A stretch of DNA of 35,559 nucleotides from CALMFQ01 sp964495595. Lineage in GTDB: Bacteria; Pseudomonadota; Gammaproteobacteria; Burkholderiales; SCOH01. Each line of letters starts with the position of its first letter. The stretch's first letter is position 1. Positions 22,701 to 30,629 of this stretch are shown in pieces. Both the position numbers and the translations under genes were made by a program. The notes under the pieces were generated by a model that worked only from the letters and a program-made list of their open reading frames with translations, was not told the DNA's origin and did no database searches. Location: the NCBI GenBank assembly GCA_964495595.1, contig CAZBWH010000030.1:1-35559 (forward strand), written 5' to 3'.

Positions 22701-23524
22701 CGCCGGTGGTCGATGGTCAACCCGCACTCGGTTTGCCGGCAACGGATCGCGGGCTGGCCTATGGTGATGGCGTGTTTCGCACCTTGGTCTGCCGGGGTGG
22801 GCAGCTGGACTGGTGGCCCTGGCAACTGCAGCGGCTGAAACGCGATTGCAGCGCCTTGCTGCTCGATTGCCCGACTGAAGGCCAATGGCTGGCTGCGATC
22901 CGCCTGGCGCTGGCCGGGGAGCAGAACGCAGTGCTCAAGCTGATGGTCACCCGTGGCAGTGGTCAGCGTGGATACCGGTTTCCCGAGCCCGCTTCGTATC
23001 GCTGGCTGGTGTTGCCGGCCAGCTTGCCGGACTATCCCGCCCGATGGACCAGCGACGGAGTTGTCGTGCGCGTGTGCGACATCCGGCTGGCCCATCAGCC
23101 GCGGCTGGCCGGCATCAAGCATCTGAACCGGCTGGAGAATGTGCTGGCGCGTAATGAATGGCAAGATCCGCAGATTCAGGAAGGGGTGCTGCTTGATTCG
23201 GCCGGCGCCGTGATTGAGGGAACCATGAGCAATTTACTGCTGCTGTCGGCCGGGCGGCTGGTTACTCCCTCGCTGCAGCGCTGCGGTGTGGCCGGTGTGA
23301 TGCGCGATTTACTGCTGCTGCAGGCTCCCCGGCTGGGGTTGCAGGTCGAGGAAACCGACGTGTCGCTGGGCCACTTGCTGGCGGCCGAGGAGGTCGGGCT
23401 GTGCAACAGCCTGATCGGTGTGTGGCCAGTGCGCCAGTTGGGCGAGCGGCGCTGGCAGGGGTTTTCCCGGCTGGCAGCCTTGCGCGGGCTGCTGGCCGGG
23501 TCGCTGCAGGGCAAAAGTGTGTGA
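22697..23524 (+). CDS. pabC: aminodeoxychorismate lyase
   Basis: A 275-residue fold-type IV PLP enzyme that releases pyruvate from aminodeoxychorismate to give p-aminobenzoate. The PLP lysine is K141 in GIKHLNRLENVLARNEW. RGLAYGDGVFRT near residue 18, VIEGTMSNLLL and GVxRxxLL-type blocks are present. The start overlaps the pabB stop by 4 nt, so the two subunits are made together. It closes the lipid/folate block: downstream comes a small exported protein rather than the mltG-tmk genes seen in gammaproteobacteria. Confidence 0.94.
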   Translation: MTPVVDGQPALGLPATDRGLAYGDGVFRTLVCRGGQLDWWPWQLQRLKRDCSALLLDCPTEGQWLAAIRLALAGEQNAVLKLMVTRGSGQRGYRFPEPASYRWLVLPASLPDYPARWTSDGVVVRVCDIRLAHQPRLAGIKHLNRLENVLARNEWQDPQIQEGVLLDSAGAVIEGTMSNLLLLSAGRLVTPSLQRCGVAGVMRDLLLLQAPRLGLQVEETDVSLGHLLAAEEVGLCNSLIGVWPVRQLGERRWQGFSRLAALRGLLAGSLQGKSV

Positions 23525-23595
23525 CCGTCCGGCGCGTTGATTGCCGCAACCGCTTCAGCGGCGCTGAGGGCGGCCCGAACTCAAGGAGAGAGACA

Positions 23596-23883
23596 ATGAA
23601 ATACTGGATTTGGTTGGGCATACTGATATCGGCCAATGCTGTTGCCGACGAGCCTTATCGTTACGACCCGGCTCGGATGCAGGCGCTGATCAAGGTACGC
23701 TGCCAAGAGTTGGTCGACAAACAGGCGGTGATCGAAAAGCGCGAGCGACTCGGCCACAACCAGCGCTGGGATCAGGAAAAAATGTCCCGGCGCAAAGCCG
23801 AATTGCGTGAGCAGTATGACCGGGAATGCACCCAGCCCTTGGCCGCCCCCGCTGCTGCACCGGCTGGCAAGCCGCGCTACTGA
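23596..23883 (+). CDS. small exported protein of unknown function
   Basis: A 95-residue protein with a clear signal peptide (MKYWIWLGILISANAVA, likely cut before DEP). The mature part is highly charged and helical (about residues 22-75), with a single pair of cysteines (about 36 and 78) that could form a disulfide in the periplasm, and an Ala/Pro-rich tail. AAGGAG lies 7 nt before the ATG, which fixes the start. I do not recognise a family. It may share the pabC transcript (71-nt gap). Its stop lies 9 nt from the stop of the convergent hybrid kinase. Confidence 0.75.
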   Translation: MKYWIWLGILISANAVADEPYRYDPARMQALIKVRCQELVDKQAVIEKRERLGHNQRWDQEKMSRRKAELREQYDRECTQPLAAPAAAPAGKPRY

Positions 23884-23892
23884 CCCGGCTCG

Positions 23893-26800
23893 TTAACGGC
23901 TGGCGAGCAGCGGCTGCAGCCGCTTGCGGGCGGCCGCAAAATCCAGTTGCTCGATCGCCTGCTGCAAGGGCAGGAACGCCGCTTCGCCCATTTGCTGGCG
24001 TAACGCCGGCGAGAGCCGGGCAAACTGCTCCAGCACTGCCATCCTTTGCTGGCTGAGGTCGCTGGCCAGTTGCGCCAGTTGCTCGGGGCTGATCGGCTCG
24101 GCCGGGTGCGTTGCCGGTTCTGTTTGCAGTGCGGCTTCGATGCCTTGCAGCAGCGGTGCAATCAGCGATTCGCAGCGCTGCAGCAGCGACTCGGTTTCTT
24201 CGTACTGGCCGTCGCGCAGTGCCTGCTCGGCCGCTCGAACTACCCCTGACAGATCGTTGGCGCCCAGCGTGGCGGCGGTGCTTTTCATGGTGTGCAGCAG
24301 CCGCTTGGCATCGGTCAGTTGATCCTGTGCCAGATGCCCGCGCACGGCTGGCACCAGATTGCCGGCATCCTGTGCGAACTGCCGCAACAGGGTGGCCAGC
24401 AAAACCGGATCGGCGCCGAAAGTGGACTGCAACTGGCGCAGATCGAGCCCCTCGACCTTGGGTAGCCCGGCATCCTCTGGTTGCGGCTGGGCAGCTACGG
24501 GAGGCGCTTCGCTGGCAAGCGGCAGGTAACAGCCCAGCACCGCCAGCAACTGCGGTACGTCGATCGGCTTGCCGACAAACTCGTTCATGCCGCAGGCCAG
24601 GCACTGCTCACGTTCCGACTGGGTGACGCCCGCGCTCATGGCCACGATCGGCAGATCCAGATGCAATTCCTCGCGGATCAGCCGGGTGGCGGTGTAGCCG
24701 TCCATCACCGGCATCTGCACATCCATCAGCACCAGCGGGTAGCGCGTTGGCGAGCGGCGCAGCATGTCCACCGCCTCGGCGCCGTTGCCGGCGATGTCCA
24801 GCGACAGTCCGGCCTGCTCCAGAATGGCGCGGGCCACTACCCGGTTCAGCTCGTTGTCTTCCACCAGCAGCAGGGTAGCCGGCTGCAGGCGGGGCAGGGT
24901 GCGCTGCGTGCCATCGCCGGTGCGTTGCGGGCCGCCTTGCTGCCGACTGCGCGCCTCGATGGCCGCATTGAACAGCGACGAATGGGTGACTGGCTTGGTC
25001 AGGAAAGCGTTGACCAGCGACGCATGCGGCGAGGCCAACCCCGATTCCCGCCCGTAAGCATTGGCCATCAGTACGATCGGCGGTTCTCCGGTCCGGGGGT
25101 CGCTGCGGATGGCACGGATCGTCTCCAGCCCGTTCATGACGGGCATCTGCAGGTCGATCAGCAGCAGGTCGTAGTGATGCTGCAATTGCCTGGCATCGCG
25201 CAGGCAATCGATTGCCTGCTGCCCGGATTCGACACAATCGGCGTGCCAGCCGAACGAGTCGACGATCCCGGCCAGTTGCCGGCGGGAGATGGGGTGATCA
25301 TCGACCACCAGCACATTGAGCCCGCGCATGGCTTCGGGTGGCAAGGCCGGTGTCCTGGCCGAGTCAGATTCGATCCGCAGCGGCAGGGTGAACCAGAATT
25401 CGCTGCCCTGGCCGGGCTGGCTGCTGACCCCGATGCTGCCCCCCATCAACTCAACCAGCCGTTTGCAGATGGCCAGCCCCAGGCCAGTGCCGCCGAAGCG
25501 GCGGGTCATCGAGCTGTCGGCCTGTGCAAACGGGGCGAACAGCCGGCCCAGTTGTTCGTCATTCATGCCGATCCCGGTATCGCGCACCACAAACCGCAGG
25601 GTGAGCTGTTGTCCCTGCCAGGTCAGGCATTGCACATTCAGTGCGACTTCGCCCTGTTCGGTAAACTTGATCGCATTGGCCAGCAGATTGGTCAGCACCT
25701 GCTGCAAGCGCAGCGAATCGCCGTGCAAGCCGTCGGGAATGTCCGGGGCGGCCTGGATCAGCAGCTCGATGTCCTTGCCGGCAGCGTTGATCGACATGAT
25801 TGACGACAGCCCGTCGAGCAGGTCGGGCAGGCGGAACGAGCCGGGTACAATGTCCAGCCGCCCGGCCTCGATCTTGGAAAAATCCAGGATATCGTTGATC
25901 ACCCCCAGCAGCGCCCGGCCGGAATGGTTGATCATGGTCACGTATTCGCGCTGGGTCGGGGTCAGTCCGGAGCTTTCCAGCAAGTGGGCCATGCCCAGTA
26001 CCGCGTTGAGCGGGGTACGGATTTCGTGGCTCATGTTGGCCAGAAAATCCCCCTTCGCCCGGCTGGCGGCTTCGGCGGCCTGTCGTGCTGCTTCCAGGGC
26101 TGCAGCGGCCTCTTTCTGTTCCGTGACATCGTAGGCCACGCCGACAAAGCCAGCGACGTCCTGTGCTGCACCGTAGATCACGGTAACGGTCAGGTTGACC
26201 AGCAGCGTCGAGCCGTCCTTGCGCGCGTAATGCCATTCGCGTGATTCGCTGCCGTCGATCAGCGCGATGGCGACAAAGGCATCGAATCCGCTTATCGGCC
26301 GCTGCAGTTGCTGGCTCAACGCCTGGCCACGGGCGATCACTTCTTCTGCCTGGTGAATGATGGCTGGCGTCTGCCGGCCAACCATTTCGCTGGCCGTGTA
26401 GCCGAGCATGTTTTCAGCGCCGGCGCTGAATAGTGTGATCGTGCCTTGTGGGTCAGTCGCGATGATCGAAAACGTACTGGCACTGTTGATGATGCCATTG
26501 AGCAACTGGCGGGCGCGGCGAACCTCGGCTTCTGCTTGCTTGCGCAGGGTGACATCAACTACCGAGGCCAGCACCAGCGTATCGTCCCCCTCGCAAATCG
26601 AGTTGAGGCCGATTTCCAGCGGAAACTCGCTGCCATCCTTGCGCCGCCCCATCAGTAGCGGCCGGCTGCTCATCGACCGCATGATTGGCCGGCTGGCATA
26701 TTCGGCCCGGAATCGAGCGTGCTGGGCGCGCATCCGGTCGGGTAGTAACTGGTCAACCGACATCCCGGGCAGTTCGTCGGCACGGTAGCCGAACATCTGT

Positions 26801-27981
26801 ACCATCTGCGAATTGGCCTGCCGGATCGTGCCATCCGGGCCGACCAGAATCAGCCCGTTCGGGCTGGCGTCGAACAGGTAGCGCTGGCGCTGCTCTCCCT
26901 GGCTGAGCTGACGGGCCAGATCGCGGGCACGGGCCTCGATCTGCTGCTTGCGTCCACTGTAGGCGCGCATCAGCGCAAACAGCAGCCCATCAATGAACAG
27001 ACCGCTGATGCCGATCAGCGTTGGCTTGCGGCTGGCGGTGGCCCGCTCGAAAGCCGGCGTGCTGGCAAAATGGGCTGTCCAGTTTCGCCCGGGCATCGCC
27101 AGTGTGCTGCGGGCCTGGAACAGGGCGGGGCGACCGGCCTGCGTCTGCAGGTCGCCCGTCTGGAACAGCAACCGGGCCGGTTCAGCGCGGTCACCGTCGT
27201 AAATGGCAAAGGCCAGCCCGCTACCTTCCGCGGCCACGATGCTGGAGATCAGATCGCGGGCGCGGAACGGGCTGAACACGAATCCGAGCAAATGCTGCCG
27301 CCGGTCTTCCTCCGTGTTCAGCACCACCCCTTGGCGGAACACCGGCATGAAAATCAGGAAGCCGGGTTGTACATCCTTGCCGACTTCCTGCACCAGCCTG
27401 ACCTTGCCGGACATGGTGATCTGCCCGCTGTCGCGCGCCTGTTGCATGGCTGCGCGGCGTACCGGCTCGCTGTACATGTCGTAACCGAATGAGCGTTGGT
27501 TGCGCCAGTTGAACGGCTCGATCAGGATCGTGGCGCTGTACTCCGGCCGGTGGCCAACCGGCCTGACCGCGTAGTCAATAAATCCTTCATGCCGAATTGC
27601 TGCTTCGTGGGCCGGCTTGTCAGCGGCAGCAAACATCACGCTGTAGCCCAGCCCCTGGCTGCCGGGGTAGTGTTCGGACAATTGCTGCGATTTGACGTAC
27701 TGGCGCCAGTCGGTGCGGCTGATGTTGTCGCTGGCGGCGAATAGCGCGGCACCGCTGCGCAGGATCAGGCTGTAGTCACCGATCCGTTTGCTGATGTTGC
27801 GCTCAATGCTACTGATTTCATCGCGAAACTGTTCAGCCGCCCGTTCGGACTGCCGGTGGCTGGCCTGCTGCCAGACCAGGGCGGTCAGTGCCAGGGTGAC
27901 GGACAGTACGATCCAGGCCAGCAGGCTGCCGTCGGTCAGGCGACGCCAGGCAGGCGGGGGAGGGGGAGCGGCAGGCGTCAT
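23893..27981 (-). CDS. CHASE-PAS-PAS hybrid sensor kinase with two receivers and Hpt
   Basis: A 1362-residue inner-membrane hybrid kinase. Order by residue: TM1 (20-40), periplasmic CHASE domain (60-300), TM2 (320-340), PAS (365-475), PAS (490-620), HisKA with H near 651 (MSHEIRTPLNA), HATPase_c (LLANAIKF N-box, DTGIGM, GTGLGLA), receiver 1 (885-1010), receiver 2 (1033-1150) and an Hpt domain (1180-1270) with its His in LLHTMKST. CHASE domains bind small molecules outside the cytoplasm, cytokinin-like in plants. Receiver 2 has a normal Ser switch residue (IVAMSAG); receiver 1 has Asn there (VLMANAY), which is unusual. No separate cognate regulator is next to it except the REC-GGDEF protein 38 nt upstream in the same operon. 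The start at 27981 lacks a strong ribosome site. Confidence 0.9.
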   Translation of the reverse strand: MTPAAPPPPPAWRRLTDGSLLAWIVLSVTLALTALVWQQASHRQSERAAEQFRDEISSIERNISKRIGDYSLILRSGAALFAASDNISRTDWRQYVKSQQLSEHYPGSQGLGYSVMFAAADKPAHEAAIRHEGFIDYAVRPVGHRPEYSATILIEPFNWRNQRSFGYDMYSEPVRRAAMQQARDSGQITMSGKVRLVQEVGKDVQPGFLIFMPVFRQGVVLNTEEDRRQHLLGFVFSPFRARDLISSIVAAEGSGLAFAIYDGDRAEPARLLFQTGDLQTQAGRPALFQARSTLAMPGRNWTAHFASTPAFERATASRKPTLIGISGLFIDGLLFALMRAYSGRKQQIEARARDLARQLSQGEQRQRYLFDASPNGLILVGPDGTIRQANSQMVQMFGYRADELPGMSVDQLLPDRMRAQHARFRAEYASRPIMRSMSSRPLLMGRRKDGSEFPLEIGLNSICEGDDTLVLASVVDVTLRKQAEAEVRRARQLLNGIINSASTFSIIATDPQGTITLFSAGAENMLGYTASEMVGRQTPAIIHQAEEVIARGQALSQQLQRPISGFDAFVAIALIDGSESREWHYARKDGSTLLVNLTVTVIYGAAQDVAGFVGVAYDVTEQKEAAAALEAARQAAEAASRAKGDFLANMSHEIRTPLNAVLGMAHLLESSGLTPTQREYVTMINHSGRALLGVINDILDFSKIEAGRLDIVPGSFRLPDLLDGLSSIMSINAAGKDIELLIQAAPDIPDGLHGDSLRLQQVLTNLLANAIKFTEQGEVALNVQCLTWQGQQLTLRFVVRDTGIGMNDEQLGRLFAPFAQADSSMTRRFGGTGLGLAICKRLVELMGGSIGVSSQPGQGSEFWFTLPLRIESDSARTPALPPEAMRGLNVLVVDDHPISRRQLAGIVDSFGWHADCVESGQQAIDCLRDARQLQHHYDLLLIDLQMPVMNGLETIRAIRSDPRTGEPPIVLMANAYGRESGLASPHASLVNAFLTKPVTHSSLFNAAIEARSRQQGGPQRTGDGTQRTLPRLQPATLLLVEDNELNRVVARAILEQAGLSLDIAGNGAEAVDMLRRSPTRYPLVLMDVQMPVMDGYTATRLIREELHLDLPIVAMSAGVTQSEREQCLACGMNEFVGKPIDVPQLLAVLGCYLPLASEAPPVAAQPQPEDAGLPKVEGLDLRQLQSTFGADPVLLATLLRQFAQDAGNLVPAVRGHLAQDQLTDAKRLLHTMKSTAATLGANDLSGVVRAAEQALRDGQYEETESLLQRCESLIAPLLQGIEAALQTEPATHPAEPISPEQLAQLASDLSQQRMAVLEQFARLSPALRQQMGEAAFLPLQQAIEQLDFAAARKRLQPLLASR

Positions 27982-28019
27982 GCGTCACGTATCGGGCAAA
28001 GTCGGGTGAAGAGCGGGTG

Positions 28020-28961
28020 TCAGTTGAACCTAGGGGCCGGCGGCAAGGGTTGCGCCACGACCCGGTTACGGCCGCCGCTCTTGGCTAGATACAGGCCCAT
28101 GTCTGCCGCCGCTACCAGATGCTGCCCGGCTTCGTCGTCCTGCGGCACCAGCGACGCCACACCAACGCTGATCGTCACCTGGCCGGTTTCCGGTGATCCA
28201 TTGTGCGGCATCGCCAGCGCCCGCACCGACTGGCAGAGCCGTTCGCCCAGCTTGCGGGCGCCATCCAGGTCACAGGCGGGCAGGATCAGCGCGAATTCCT
28301 CGCCGCCATAGCGGGCAGTCATTTCACCCGGCCGGCGGGCGGCGCCGTTCAAGGCACTGGCCACAGCCTTCAGGCACTGATCACCCGCCTGGTGGCCGTA
28401 GCCGTCGTTGTACAGCTTGAAGCGGTCGACATCGACCATCGCCAGCGCCATTGGCACCTGGTAACGCCGGTGGCGGCGGACTTCCTCGTCCAGCCGGGCA
28501 TCGAACATCCGCCGGTTGAATACCCCGGTCAGCCCGTCCAGGCTGGCCTGCGAACGCAGGATATCCGACTGCAGCTTGAGGGTGAGATGGCTTTTCGCCC
28601 GTGCCTTGACCACGGGTGGGTTGAACGGCTTGGGGATGAAGTCGACCGCACCGGCATCCAGCGCCCTGATTTCGTACTCGGCGCCAGTGTGTCCGGTAAT
28701 GAAAATCACCGCGCATTGCGCCAGCGCCTTGTCGTCCTTCATCAAGCGGCACACTTCGTAGCCGTCCATGCCCGGCATTTCCACGTCCAGCAGCATCAGG
28801 TCGGGCTCTTTTTCCCGCGCCAGTTGCAGCGCATCCTGCCCGTTGGTGGCAAACACCACATCGCCCAGATCCTGCAGCAAATGGCTGAGAAAGCGGACGT
28901 TGGCGACCGAGTCGTCGACGATCATCACGCAGGGAGCGGGTTTGCAGGGCAGGGAAGTCAT
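28020..28961 (-). CDS. response-regulator diguanylate cyclase (REC-GGDEF)
   Basis: A 313-residue protein with a receiver (about residues 10-125; phospho-acceptor D59 in LLDVEMPGMDG, switch Thr in FITGHTG, K in PKPF) fused to a GGDEF domain (about 140-300; LDGLTGVFNRR, ARYGGEEFALIL). The active GGEEF is intact, so it should make c-di-GMP. The I-site that gives product inhibition is normally RxxD five residues upstream; here it reads RPGE, so inhibition may be weaker. It is the first gene of a minus-strand operon with the hybrid kinase, whose Hpt or receiver 2 may phosphorylate it. Domain order is like PleD/WspR proteins. Confidence 0.92.
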   Translation of the reverse strand: MTSLPCKPAPCVMIVDDSVANVRFLSHLLQDLGDVVFATNGQDALQLAREKEPDLMLLDVEMPGMDGYEVCRLMKDDKALAQCAVIFITGHTGAEYEIRALDAGAVDFIPKPFNPPVVKARAKSHLTLKLQSDILRSQASLDGLTGVFNRRMFDARLDEEVRRHRRYQVPMALAMVDVDRFKLYNDGYGHQAGDQCLKAVASALNGAARRPGEMTARYGGEEFALILPACDLDGARKLGERLCQSVRALAMPHNGSPETGQVTISVGVASLVPQDDEAGQHLVAAADMGLYLAKSGGRNRVVAQPLPPAPRFN

Positions 28962-28991
28962 ACCGGTATCCGGCTGGGCTGGGATTCCCTA

Positions 28992-29020
28992 AATATAGAC
29001 AGGGTTTTGCCCAGGCTCAA
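28992..29020 (-). promoter_or_regulatory. sigma-70 promoter of the cyclase-hybrid kinase operon
   Basis: On the minus strand, TTGAGC (29020-29015), a 17-nt spacer and TATATT (28997-28992). Transcription would start near 28985, about 24 nt before the cyclase ATG. Confidence 0.6.
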
Positions 29021-29059
29021 CGGCAATCCGGTAGCGGATTTGGCATATACTTTGCGCCG

Positions 29060-30016
29060 ATGAACGAATTTGACCTGATCCGCCGGTTTTTTGCCGGCCA
29101 GCCGCAAGATGCCCTGCTGGGGATCGGCGATGATGCCGCGCTGTTGCAACCCACCCCAGGCAATGTGCTGGCGGTGTCGGCCGACATGCTGGTTGCCGGG
29201 CGGCACTTTCTGGCTGATGCCGACCCCTACTGGCTGGGGCACAAGGCACTGGCGGTCAATCTGTCCGATCTGGCTGCGATGGGTGCGACGCCGCGCTGGG
29301 TGTTGCTCTCGCTGGCGTTGCCGCAGGCCGACCCTGATTGGCTGTCGCCGTTTTCCCGCGGCTTGTTCGATCTGGCCAGCCGGCACGGGGTATCGCTGGT
29401 CGGGGGCGACACTACTCGCGGGCCGTTGACGCTGTCGCTGCAGATTCTGGGAGAGGTGCCGTTGCAGGCCGCGCTGCGCCGCGATCAGGCCCGGCCGGGT
29501 GACGATGTCTGGGTGAGCGGCTGGCTGGGCGAAGCGGCCGCCGGCCTGGGGCATCTGCTGGGCGAGGCGCCGCTGCCCGCCCGGTACGCCCCGGCAGCGC
29601 TGGCCCGGCTACACGCGCCGACGCCCAGGGTAGCGCTGGGCCTGGCGCTACGCGGGATCAGCCGCTGTGCCATCGACCTGTCCGACGGGCTGGTCGGCGA
29701 TCTGACCCATCTGTGCGAACAATCGCGCTGCGGCGCCGAGCTTTTCTGGGCAGAGGTGGCCATGTCGCCGTTGCTGCAATTGCTGACGGAGGAACGTCGC
29801 CGGCAGTGTGTACTGGCCGGTGGCGACGATTACGAACTGTGTTTCACTGCCGAACCGGCAGCCCGTGACACGCTCGTGGCACTGGGCCGGCAACTGGACC
29901 TGCCTCTCACCCGGATTGGCCGCATCGTCGTTGGCCAGCAGGTGCGGGTGCTCGATGCCGACGGCGAGGAAATCATGCTCACCCACAAAGGATTCGACCA
30001 TTTTGACTCCCCCTGA
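29060..30016 (+). CDS. thiL: thiamine-monophosphate kinase
   Basis: A 318-residue ATP-grasp-unrelated PurM-fold kinase that turns thiamine phosphate into thiamine diphosphate, the active cofactor. N-terminal GIGDDAA, metal-binding SADMLVAGRHF, NLSDLAAMGA and GGDTTRG match the family. The C-terminal AGGDDYELCF block is also standard. A TATACT at 29046-29051 lies only 8 nt before the ATG, so the mRNA may be nearly leaderless. It overlaps pgpA by 14 nt. In many bacteria nusB-thiL-pgpA are together; here nusB is absent and signalling genes flank the pair. Confidence 0.95.
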   Translation: MNEFDLIRRFFAGQPQDALLGIGDDAALLQPTPGNVLAVSADMLVAGRHFLADADPYWLGHKALAVNLSDLAAMGATPRWVLLSLALPQADPDWLSPFSRGLFDLASRHGVSLVGGDTTRGPLTLSLQILGEVPLQAALRRDQARPGDDVWVSGWLGEAAAGLGHLLGEAPLPARYAPAALARLHAPTPRVALGLALRGISRCAIDLSDGLVGDLTHLCEQSRCGAELFWAEVAMSPLLQLLTEERRRQCVLAGGDDYELCFTAEPAARDTLVALGRQLDLPLTRIGRIVVGQQVRVLDADGEEIMLTHKGFDHFDSP

Positions 30017-30527
30017 TCCGACGGTAGCGCCGTCCGTCCCGCGCCGACCCGATCGTCGCTTGCTGTTGTCCAGCCCGGTGCATTTCCTGTCGCTGGGGCT
30101 GGGCTCCGGCCTCAGCCCGAAGGCACCAGGCACCGCCGGTTCGCTGGCCGCGGTACCGCTGTACTGGCTGATGTTCCAGGTATTGCCAGCCCCGCTGATC
30201 ATGCTGTTCTGCCTGCCGCTGTTTGCCGTCGGCGTCTGGCTGTGCGACCGGACCACCCGGGCGCTGGGGGTGCAGGATCATCCGGCGATTGTCTGGGATG
30301 AAATGGTGGCTGTCTGGCTGGTGCTGGCAGCCTGCCCGCAGCAGGGTTGGCTGTGGTGGACGGTGGGCGTGGCCCTGTTCCGGTTGTTCGACATCTGGAA
30401 GCCGGCGCCGATCCGCCAGCTCGACGAGCAATTGCCGGGCGGCCTGGGCATCATGCTCGACGACCTGCTGGCCGCACTGTACACCTTGCTGGTCTGCCAC
30501 GTGCTGGCCTGGCTGCTGAACCCGTAA
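30003..30527 (+). CDS. pgpA: phosphatidylglycerophosphatase A
   Basis: A 174-residue inner-membrane enzyme that removes the phosphate from phosphatidylglycerophosphate. GSGLSPKAPGTAGSL near the N-terminus, DHPAIVWDE in the middle (two acidic residues), FDIWKPAPIR and the C-terminal GGLGIMLDD are the usual PgpA blocks, with two or three hydrophobic helices between. No ATG precedes the conserved part, so I chose the TTG at 30003, inside thiL, with AAAGGA 10 nt upstream. E. coli PgpA has 172 residues, which fits this start. Confidence 0.88.
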   Translation: MTPPDPTVAPSVPRRPDRRLLLSSPVHFLSLGLGSGLSPKAPGTAGSLAAVPLYWLMFQVLPAPLIMLFCLPLFAVGVWLCDRTTRALGVQDHPAIVWDEMVAVWLVLAACPQQGWLWWTVGVALFRLFDIWKPAPIRQLDEQLPGGLGIMLDDLLAALYTLLVCHVLAWLLNP

Positions 30528-30554
30528 ACGCCGCACGGATGGGCCTGTCCGGCT

Positions 30555-30619
30555 GCAGGCCGCGTGGATACTGGCTCGCAGGCCGGCCTGCAGGCCAATA
30601 CCAGAGCGGCTTGCAGGCC
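30555..30619. repeat. GCAGGCC repeat cluster between pgpA and the PAS-kinase gene
   Basis: GCAGGCC occurs four times, at 30555, 30578, 30590 and 30613 (offsets 23, 12, 23). The middle two meet in a 14-bp palindrome, GCAGGCCGGCCTGC (30578-30591). Inverted copies allow several hairpins between the two convergent genes, perhaps as a transcription stop. Confidence 0.6.
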
Positions 30620-30629
30620 GGTGGCCAAC

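Noticed and set aside
24481..25803. A 440-codon plus-strand open frame opposite the hybrid kinase
   Set aside because: Antisense shadow of the kinase and receiver domains; no ribosome site or family match.
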